Made by a program: the position numbers and the translations under genes. 64,000 nucleotides of DNA from Solwaraspora sp. WMMA2065 (GTDB taxonomy: Bacteria; Actinomycetota; Actinomycetes; Mycobacteriales; Micromonosporaceae). The DNA lies in the NCBI RefSeq assembly GCF_030345075.1, contig NZ_CP128361.1, forward strand, positions 2,480,001 to 2,544,000, given 5' to 3'. Under the pieces are notes generated by a model that searched no databases, was not told where the DNA came from, and was given only the letters and a program-made list of their open reading frames with translations. Below are positions 7,574 through 14,600 of the stretch, one piece after another; positions within the stretch are counted from its first letter, which is position 1, and every line of letters starts with the position of its first letter.

Positions 7574-7957
7574 TCACAACGCCACGTCCGGTGAGTGCAT
7601 GAGCACCTCCCGACCGAGGCCGACAAATCCCGTTAAGGACCCGAAGTCAGTCAGTAGGCGGGTCAGACCTCGACGGGAGGTGCTCATGAACATCATCTCT
7701 GTCAGTAGGGATGCGAACACCTCGCGCCGCCGGTCGGCCGGCAGGCGCGGCCGGGCCAGCTGTGGTTGCCGGGCGGCGGCCCGGTCCCACATCAGGGTTT
7801 CGGCGTGCAGGGCGTCGATCTCGTTGCGGCACGCACCGGTGCACCGGTAGACGCGGGTGGCGGCACGGACGGCCGGGGTCATCGGGGTCCGGCAGTCCGC
7901 GCAGTGGATCAGTGCGGCCAGTGGGTATCCGGCCGGGTCGGGGTAGTCGACCATCAT
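7574..7957 (-). CDS. Zinc-ribbon protein, C-terminus apparently replaced next to IS110
   Basis: 127 residues from the ATG at 7957 (a second ATG follows at once). It starts 13 bases after the GPP34 gene on the same strand. Residues 15-40 hold two Cys pairs (H-C-A-D-C and C-T-G-A-C-R) like the zinc beta-ribbon of large serine recombinases, without any recombinase domain. From about residue 85 the reading runs through the long palindrome at 7599-7687 and up to the edge of the IS110 element, and this tail has no protein-like character. I infer the original C-terminus was lost by insertion or rearrangement. It may still be expressed as a zinc-ribbon protein with a foreign tail. Confidence 0.55.
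   Translation of the reverse strand: MMVDYPDPAGYPLAALIHCADCRTPMTPAVRAATRVYRCTGACRNEIDALHAETLMWDRAAARQPQLARPRLPADRRREVFASLLTEMMFMSTSRRGLTRLLTDFGSLTGFVGLGREVLMHSPDVAL
7599..7687. repeat. 89-base imperfect palindrome beside IS110
   Basis: The 14-base arms (ATGAGCACCTCCCG at 7599-7612 and its exact reverse complement at 7674-7687) continue inward with a one-base bulge into a CGAGG/CCTCG pair. The loop holds a further GACCCG...CGGGTC pairing at about 7639-7663. On the minus strand this would fold as a long stem with an internal hairpin. It could be a structured RNA, an attachment or target site, or a decayed inverted-repeat element. It overlaps the 3' part of the zinc-ribbon reading frame. Confidence 0.75.
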
Positions 7958-7970
7958 CAGCCGCCGCCGG

Positions 7971-8609
7971 TCAGCCACGGTGTGCGGCGACGGTGCGGCC
8001 GAGTGCCGCACGGGTCTGCCGGGCCAGGTCGACGATCGGCGGCCAGCCGTGGTCGACGAGGGTGCGCAGGTCGTCGTAGGCGTGCGGCGGCGCACCGTTG
8101 AGGATGTGCCGGTCGAGGCCGCAGGCCCAGGTCAACGCCGCCAGACCCTGATCGGTGACGTGGAGGCGGCGGCGGGCGCGCAGCGCGGTGGCCAGCCGGA
8201 CGGCGGGCCAGCCGGCGGTGTTCATGTCGGTGGGCACCCACCGTTCGCCGCGACCGACGAGGCGGCGGCGGGTCACTTCCCGGCGTACGTGGCCGGCGCG
8301 GGCCAGTCGGGTGGCGACCTGCCGGACCGCGGTCTCGCTGAGCAGACCGACCCAGGTCTTCACCGGTTGCGGGGTCGGCGCGGCGCTGATCTGGGCGAGG
8401 ACGCCGTGCACCAGGTCGTCGGGCGGGGCGACGGTCGCGCCGACGACGACCAGGCCGCGGCGCACGGCGATCCGCTGCGGGTAGAGCAGTTCGGCCAGCA
8501 GCGCGGCGGCCAGTCCGTGGCTGAGCGCGCGGGGGTGCAGCAACGGTCGGCCGTGCAGCCGGTGGTGGGCCATCCGGAACAGGTCGTCGGCCAGCGGGTA
8601 CGTGGACAT
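7971..8609 (-). CDS. GPP34 (GOLPH3/Vps74-like) domain protein
   Basis: 212 residues from the ATG at 8609, with GAGGAG eight bases upstream. The N-terminal L-A-D-D-L-F-R-M-A-H-H motif, the L-A-A-A-L-L-A-E-L segment and the following basic strand match the GPP34 family (PF05719). Eukaryotic members bind phosphatidylinositol-4-phosphate on Golgi membranes; actinomycete members occur in many copies with unknown roles. Later features include a K-T-W-V-G-L-L-S-E helix and a basic winged segment (H-V-R-R-E-V-T-R-R-R-L-V-G-R-G-E-R-W-V-P-T-D). It lies between two genes for small zinc-ribbon proteins on the same strand, with 13 and 89 bases between, so the three form one transcription unit. Confidence 0.8.
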   Translation of the reverse strand: MSTYPLADDLFRMAHHRLHGRPLLHPRALSHGLAAALLAELLYPQRIAVRRGLVVVGATVAPPDDLVHGVLAQISAAPTPQPVKTWVGLLSETAVRQVATRLARAGHVRREVTRRRLVGRGERWVPTDMNTAGWPAVRLATALRARRRLHVTDQGLAALTWACGLDRHILNGAPPHAYDDLRTLVDHGWPPIVDLARQTRAALGRTVAAHRG

Positions 8610-8698
8610 TCGACAGACTCCTCGGCATCGTGCGCAGACAAGGGCGTGGAACGCCGCCCGCCGCCACGCCCACCTCGGCAGCGACGACGGGCGGCGGC

Positions 8699-9061
8699 TC
8701 AGGTGCGCCAGACGATCAGCAGGTCGTCGGCGTCGGCACCGACGTACACCTGATCGATGGCCTCGCCGATCACTTCGGCGTCGGTGCGCGGCGGCGACAC
8801 AGCGGCCAGGTCGGGGCGGCGGCGGGCGATGGACAGGCCGACGAGCCGCTCGATCCGACCCGCGTCTACCGGGCCCAGCCGGCAACCACACGGCCCCCGG
8901 TACGCCCGACCGCCGTCAGCGGTCCGCAACGGCTGCATCCGCCGCCCACACGCCGCGCACATCAGGACCCCACGTAACGGCCACCGGTCGGACGTATCGC
9001 CGCGCTCGGGTTCCCCGACCGGTGGGCCGTCTTCTGGCAGGTCAGAGCGCAGCGAAGGCAT
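8699..9061 (-). CDS. Zinc-ribbon protein (recombinase-type zinc beta-ribbon)
   Basis: About 120 residues from the ATG at 9061, with GGAG seven bases upstream. Two Cys pairs (M-C-A-A-C-G and G-P-C-G-C-R) form a zinc ribbon, in the manner of the small zinc domains of large serine recombinases. A helical C-terminal part follows (R-I-E-R-L-V-G-L-S-I-A-R-R). It is the first gene of the zinc-ribbon/GPP34/zinc-ribbon cassette. No recombinase catalytic domain is present, so this is either a stand-alone nucleic-acid-binding protein or a domesticated remnant. Confidence 0.65.
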   Translation of the reverse strand: MPSLRSDLPEDGPPVGEPERGDTSDRWPLRGVLMCAACGRRMQPLRTADGGRAYRGPCGCRLGPVDAGRIERLVGLSIARRRPDLAAVSPPRTDAEVIGEAIDQVYVGADADDLLIVWRT

Positions 9062-9336
9062 CGAAGGACTCCTACGGGTGCACGAGGTTGGCCGGCGACG
9101 GAACGGGTGCCACCGGCACAGAGGACTGAAGATCACAGATCGTCGCGATCCAGTAACTCGCTTGGATCGACAGTGGCACGCCGAATCTGGTCCGTCAATT
9201 CTTCCATGGAAAAATCTTGCGACCATCTCGATCGGTCGGCCCTAATGATCAAGATGGATCGCGCTAGCCTGGTTGCGCCGACAGGCATGGATGGTCCAAG
9301 ATGGCGGAATCCACCTCACCCACTGTGGAGGCAGAC

Positions 9337-10194
9337 GTGCCCAAGGTCGTCGGTCCAACCATCCCGCGCTGGCAGCTCGGCGAGGAGCTCACCCGCCTAC
9401 GCCGCGCCGCCAACCTCACCGAGGCAGACGTCGCCGACAAACTCGGCTGCTCCGAGTCGAAGATCAAGAAGGTCGAGGCCGGCTACGTCGGCACCAACCG
9501 CGCCGAGCTCATGGTCATGCTCGACATGTACGGCGTCACCGACGAGGCCGCCCGCAACGACCTGATCGAGCTGCAGAAGCGCGGCAAGGAACGCGGCTGG
9601 TGGTCCAAGTTCGGCATGGTGCCCCAGCAGTTCGCGACCTTCCTCAGCCTGGAGTCCTCGGCGACCAGCATCCGCGTCTTCGAGCCGCTGATGGTCCACG
9701 GACTCCTGCAGACCGAGGACTACACCCGCGCGATCGTCTCGACGCACCTGCCGAACGCGCCCGCCGAGGAAGTCGAACGGCAGGTGCAGATCCGCCGCGC
9801 CCGCCAGGAGCGGCTCTTCGCCGACCCGCCGCAGACCTGGATCATCCTCGACGAGGCGGTCCTGCACCGCCGAGTCGGCGGCACCGACGTGATGCGCGCC
9901 CAGCTGACCCAGATCCTCGACACCGTCAAGGCTGCTCCATGGCTCACCCTCCAGGTCGTCCCGTACAGCCACGGCAGCTACCCCGGCGAGCTCGGCGCGT
10001 TCACGATTTTCGACTTCGAGGAGGACATCCACTCACCCGTCGTCTACGTGGAAGGTCAGGCCGGCGGCCTCTATCTTGAACGTGACGCGGACCTGCGTCG
10101 GTGTAACCTGGCGTACAACCACATCACGGCCGCCGCGCTCAGCCCACCCGAGAGCGCCAAGCTGATCACCGCCCTGACCCGCGCCACGGGTTGA
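9337..10194 (+). CDS. Helix-turn-helix regulator with DUF5753 domain
   Basis: About 285 residues. I chose the GTG at 9337 because GGAGG lies five bases upstream and the product then begins P-K-V-V-G-P-T-I-P-R-W-Q-L-G, the usual family start. An ATG at 9301 lacks a ribosome site. Residues 15-70 form an XRE-type helix-turn-helix (TEADVADKLGCSESKIKKVE). The rest is the DUF5753 domain with its E-P-L-M-V-H-G-L-L-Q-T-E-D-Y core. Such regulators in actinomycetes act with a small DUF397 partner, which is encoded 17 bases downstream. Confidence 0.88.
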   Translation: MPKVVGPTIPRWQLGEELTRLRRAANLTEADVADKLGCSESKIKKVEAGYVGTNRAELMVMLDMYGVTDEAARNDLIELQKRGKERGWWSKFGMVPQQFATFLSLESSATSIRVFEPLMVHGLLQTEDYTRAIVSTHLPNAPAEEVERQVQIRRARQERLFADPPQTWIILDEAVLHRRVGGTDVMRAQLTQILDTVKAAPWLTLQVVPYSHGSYPGELGAFTIFDFEEDIHSPVVYVEGQAGGLYLERDADLRRCNLAYNHITAAALSPPESAKLITALTRATG

Positions 10195-10211
10195 CCGACG
10201 AGGAGCAGCAC

Positions 10212-10421
10212 GTGACCCCCGACCTCGACCTCAGCACTGCCGTCTGGCACAAGAGCAGGAAGTCATCCGCGAACGGTGGCTGCGTCGAGGTCGCCAACCT
10301 GGGTCAGGCGTACGCGCTCCGCGACTCCAAGAACCCGGACGGTCCGGTCCTGATCTTCACCCCCGAGGAGTGGGACTGTTTCCTCGACGGCGCAGAAAAG
10401 GGCGAGTTCCGCCAGCTCTGA
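10212..10421 (+). CDS. DUF397 protein, partner of the DUF5753 regulator
   Basis: 69 residues. The GTG at 10212 has GAGGAG seven bases upstream, which decides the start. A TTG at 10191, overlapping the previous stop, would be an alternative. The product shows the DUF397 signature: W-H-K-S-R-K-S-S-A-N-G-G-C-V-E-V-A, then R-D-S-K-N-P-D-G-P and F-T-P-E-E-W. DUF397 proteins are small acidic partners of DUF5753 regulators. The pair is likely one transcription unit. Confidence 0.9.
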   Translation: MTPDLDLSTAVWHKSRKSSANGGCVEVANLGQAYALRDSKNPDGPVLIFTPEEWDCFLDGAEKGEFRQL

Positions 10422-10671
10422 CCGCAACCTGCGACCGCCTACCCCGCAGACACCTCCGCCAGGTACGGCGAACAGCCACGCCATCGGCTGGCCAGTACGC
10501 GGCGGCATCTCTTCCCCTTTGCCGCTGCCGGCAATCGGCTGTCCTTGCTTAACTCAGCGATGTCGACGTCATCACCTGGGCCCAAGCCAGCGAGATCCAG
10601 CGCGAATTGCGGCCCGAGAAGACGATCGGTTTGTCGGTCGAACCCCAGCCCGTAGCGGCCGCAACCAGATT
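10422..10671. other. Intergenic region 3' of the DUF397 gene
   Basis: No complete gene can be supported. The plus frame from 10553 to 10675 reads about 40 codons of protein-like sequence (LSDVDVITWAQASEIQRELR and on) directly after an in-frame stop and has no start, so at most it is a fragment. Base composition falls from GC-rich to mixed along the stretch, marking the approach to the toxin/immunity region. Confidence 0.4.
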
Positions 10672-10836
10672 CTAGTCAATCACCCAATCGGCAATCTTCG
10701 TGGGGCGAGACCCGTCAAACATAGCCCTCAGAAATCCTTGAACCGATTCAGCATAGCGATATACCGACGCGTCGCGACCAGCAAGCAATGATCCATCGTT
10801 GGTCATGAATATTGTGAATATGAAATCCGTCCACAC
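10672..10836 (-). pseudogene. SUKH (SMI1/KNR4)-like immunity fragment
   Basis: The minus frame reads V-W-T-D-F-I-F-T-I-F, then MTNDGSLLAGRD, then ASVYRYAESVQGFLRAMFDG to a stop at 10672. The order of a buried strand, a short polar turn with A-G-R-D and a final Y-R-Y-A-E-S-V-x-x-F-L helix is what I expect at the C-terminus of SUKH/SMI1-type immunity proteins. An in-frame TAG lies just upstream at 10837-10839 and nothing recognisable precedes it, so the N-terminal two thirds are missing. It sits downstream of the toxin and its immediate immunity candidate on the same strand, in AT-richer DNA. It could be a leftover of an earlier toxin/immunity pair. Confidence 0.45.
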
Positions 10837-10890
10837 CTACCGGGCACAAACTTTTCCTAACGGCAGAGGACAGATCATCATTTTAGCGAA

Positions 10891-11253
10891 CTACAGCAAC
10901 AGAATCTTCTCAAAGAACGAAGGATCTCGATACGTTCCCTCATCCTCATGCCACACGAGAGGACCAGAGAGCACATAGTTGGCGAGTTCACCTCCAACAA
11001 TGAACAACTCAGTCCCTCCAGGAAATTCGCGGCCAGCTTGCGATTCAATTTCTGACCGCTCGCCTCCATTAGCCCTGCCAATCGTCAGGCTCTCGAAAAC
11101 TGTATCGAGCTGCATGCGAGCCACCTGCTGAAAAAGGACGTCGATCCTGGTTGAATTATCCTCGTCGCGCGAACTACGCAGAAGCAGAACCTTATGACTC
11201 ACGGAGTAGCGCCACAGCTTGAATTGGCGAGAAGACTCGAACAAAACTTCCAT
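10891..11253 (-). CDS. Candidate immunity protein for the Rhs toxin
   Basis: 120 residues from the ATG at 11253, with TAGGGA upstream, only eight bases after the Rhs stop. The sequence is mixed alpha/beta with a Y-S-V-S-H-K-V-L-L-L-R-S-S strand, an I-D-V-L-F-Q-Q-V helix and an E-L-F-I-V-G-G-E strand. I do not recognise a named family. Polymorphic toxin genes are normally followed at once by a gene protecting the producer, and this is the only gene in that position. The DNA is clearly AT-richer than the Rhs body, as is the toxin end, consistent with the two having been exchanged together. A TTG at 11280 could extend it by nine residues. Confidence 0.7.
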   Translation of the reverse strand: MEVLFESSRQFKLWRYSVSHKVLLLRSSRDEDNSTRIDVLFQQVARMQLDTVFESLTIGRANGGERSEIESQAGREFPGGTELFIVGGELANYVLSGPLVWHEDEGTYRDPSFFEKILLL

Positions 11254-11260
11254 TAGATCC

Positions 11261-11650
11261 CTACCAATTGGGTTTCGCAAGGTCCACTCGCGCGCCGGCG
11301 TGATAAAACTTGATGCTACTCCAAGTCCTGACTTCTCGTCGAACAGCTAGACCAAGCTGAGCCATTTCCCAGTCAGTAGCGCCAAAATTGCCACCTCTGC
11401 CGGCATTATAGGCATTCATGAATCTTTCTGAATGCGTAGCGCCATCCATACCGTCAAGTGCGACATGGATCGTCGTATCCTCATCCCTGATAGCATCCTT
11501 CACAGCCATCTGCCAGCCAGCCATGCCACTTTCGGGATCAACCGGCTTCAAGCCCGGATCATTGAAGGTTCTTACGTTACTCAGACCTTCGCCCCTCAGC
11601 TGGCTCGCCAACTTCTCACCATGTTCGTTAATGCCGAGAACTGCGTTGTT
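11261..11650 (-). other. C-terminal toxin module of the Rhs protein
   Basis: The last 129 codons, directly after the Hint His-Asn-Cys end. The module begins N-A-V-L-G-I-N-E-H-G-E-K-L-A and ends near K-F-Y-H-A-G-A-R-V-D-L. Its middle carries D-G-M-D-G and a T-D-W-E-M-A-Q-L-G helix. The pattern recalls a numbered polymorphic-toxin family (possibly type 27) whose activity I cannot state. A+T content rises sharply compared with the rest of the gene, as expected for a tip exchanged by recombination. Confidence 0.65.
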
Positions 11651-14600
11651 GCAGTTGTGTACAAGAACCGGCGTGTCGCCGGCAAGTACATGATACGTGT
11701 GGGTGTGGGCGACTGTCAGGTCGCGCATCTCCCGCTCGTCGCGGCGTGTCTGGACCGACACCACCGTGACCTCGCCGCGACCCGCCACCCGCAGCTTGGC
11801 ACCCGGCTTGAGGTCGCCGGCGTTGACCCATGCCTGCCGGTTGTCGTCCCAGAAGGGGTGGTTCGGTGTCGTCTCCACCACGGTGGAGGTGCCGTCGCTG
11901 GTGCGGACCCGTACGTCGGTGAGTTCGCGGTCGGTGTTGCGGTGCAGTTGGGTGACGGGTTTCGGCAGCGATGTGCCGGACACCGGGTCGGTCGCTATGA
12001 CCTGGTCGCCGACGTTGATGTCGGCGATGGGGCGGGTGGTGCCGTCGGCCATCAGCACCCGGGTGTCGGGGGCGAAGCTGTGCGTACGACAACCCGGACC
12101 CGACCCGCCACGACCACTTGAGGCGGACGGACCGGCGGTGCTGCCGCCGCGTCCCGGTGGAGCCCGCGCGGGGCCTGCACCGCCGCCCTTGCGGCCGATC
12201 AGGTTGAGTCCCGGCACCGACCCGAGGGCGGCGGCTCTGAGGTCGACCCGTCCGGTGGTGGCGGCCTGGGAGATGACATCGGAGATGCCGTTCTCCACCG
12301 CGTCACTGGCCAACCGGGCGGTAACCCCCGAGCCGGCCTTCGCGGCGATCGCCGTACCGACCTTCGCCGCGATCGCCCCACCGGCACCACCGGCCAGGCC
12401 CATGATCGCCCCCGTACCGAGCGAACCGAGCGCGTCACCGACGGAGTGGATGTCGCCCTGCGCCACATCCTTCGCCAGGTTGATCAACGCACCCGCACCC
12501 ACCATGCACGCCACCGCGCCCGCACCGGCGGTCACCGCCGTACACGCCAACCCGGCCACGACCGCGCCGGCGATCGCGGCGACCTCCAGGATGGTGTCCT
12601 TGTGCTCCACCACCCACTTCTTGGTGGCGTTCGCCGCATCCTTCACCACGCTGACGGTCTTCTTCACCACCCGGGTCGCCTTCGCCGCGACCTTCTTCGC
12701 CGCCTGCTTCACCTGGGCGACCTTCTGTTTCACCTTCTGTTTCGCCTTGGCGACCTTCTTCGCCACGTACTTCTTCGCCTGGTTGACCTTCTTCTTGACT
12801 GCCTTCTTCGCCTTGGCGTACGTCTTCTTGACCTTGTTCTTGACCTTGGCGGCCTTGGCCTTGACCTGGTTGACCTTCTTCTTCGCGGCGGTGGTCACCT
12901 TCTTCGCCGCGGTCTTCGTGACCTTCTTCGCCTTCTGGTAGGCGGCACTGCCGTAGCTCGACACGCTGGACACCGCACGACGGGTCGCACTCGACACCTT
13001 CGACGTCGCCTTCGACGCCAGCTTCGCCGCCGCCTTCAACGGGTTGCCCCAGTGCCCGGTCGGGTCGATCGTCGTCAACGGCGTGCCGTCGCCGTACTGG
13101 TAACGGTTCGCCGCGATCGAGTCCGGCACCGGGCTGTTCGCGGCCGAGTCGCGGGTGTCGAACTGGCCGGTGTCGGTGTTGTACCAGCGGGCGTGCATGT
13201 TCACCCGCGACGTGGCCGCGTCGGTCCATTCCGACTGGTAGCCCAGACTCCCGACCATCCCGGTACTGGCGACCACCTTGCCCAACGGGTCGTACGTCGT
13301 CGCCCCGGCCAGGGTGGTGCCGGTCGTCGTGAACTGACCCACCACGTCGGTGTGCAGATCCGTCCACACCAGCCGCTGCGTCCCACCCGCCGTCCCGGCC
13401 ACCACCTCACCCGACGGCCCCCGCACATACGTCGCCGTGTCGTCCGCCGCCAGGTCGTTACCGACCCCGGTGTACGCGAACCCCGGCCGCACCGCCCGAC
13501 CCAACCCGTCATAGTCGTAGGTACGCGCTGGCCCACCACCGCTGACCTGCTGGCTGTGCACCTGGCCGAACGCGTCGGCGGTCGTGGCGACCGTGCCGGC
13601 GGCGGCGAGGGTGCCACGGGCGGTGTACGTGTACGCCGTCCCGTCGGCGGTCAGCAGCCGGTTCCGCTGGTCGTAGCTGAACAGCTTGGCGCCGTTCTGC
13701 ACCCGGTTACCGGCCTTGTCGTACGCGTACACCACGGTCGCCGAACCGTTGTTCCACGACGTCAACCGGTCGGCCAGGTCGTAGCTGTAGGTGTTGGTGA
13801 CGGCGGCACCACCGAACCCGGTGGTCGTCTTCGAGGTCAGGTTGTCGTTTTCGTCCCAGCCGTAGCCGATCGCCGCGATCTGCGTACCACCGGAGGTTTT
13901 CAACGTGTCGCCGGTGAGCCGGTGCAGGTCGTCGAAGGTGAACTCCCGACGGTTGCCGGTGCCGCCGTAGGTGATCTGCGAGACCTGGGACAGGTTGTTG
14001 TACGCGTACCCCATCGTGACGCCGGCGGTCGGGTTGGTCAGGCTGGCCAGCCGCCCGGCGGTGTCGTAGCCGTAGCTGGTGGTGCCGGCCGCGTCCTGCC
14101 GGCTGGCCAGCTGCCCGCTGCCGTTGTACGTGAACGTCGAGTTGCCGACCGGGCCGCTGATCGACAGCGGCAGGTCCCGGTCGTCGTAGCTGATCGTGTT
14201 GGTGCCACCGCCGCCGGAGAACTCGGTCATCCGGCCGCCGAGGTCGTAGTCGAAGACCCGGTCGACGGTCGTCGCCTCCGCGCCGGAGCCTTCCTGACGC
14301 AGCAGCTGGCCCATCTCGTCGTACTCGCTGCTGATCGTCACCCCGCCGGGCAGGAACTGGGTCACCGGTCGGCCGGCGGCGTCGTAGGCGACGCTGAACG
14401 TCCGGTCGGCCGCCGCCGGGTGCGCGGAGGTCGACGGCTCGATCTGCTCCTCCGGCAGATGCCACGGGTTGTACCCGGTCCAGAAGGCGTTGCCCCGCCC
14501 GTCGGTGAACCGGGTCCGGTTGCCGGACAGGTCGTAGCCGAACGTGGTGACGATGTCGTCGGAGCCGGAGATCGGCTGGGTGTGCTTCGTGAGCGCACCG

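Noticed and set aside
10553-10675. Plus-strand fragment reading LSDVDVITWAQASEIQRELR
   Set aside because: It follows an in-frame stop, has no start codon and matches nothing I know; kept only as a note for the intergenic region.
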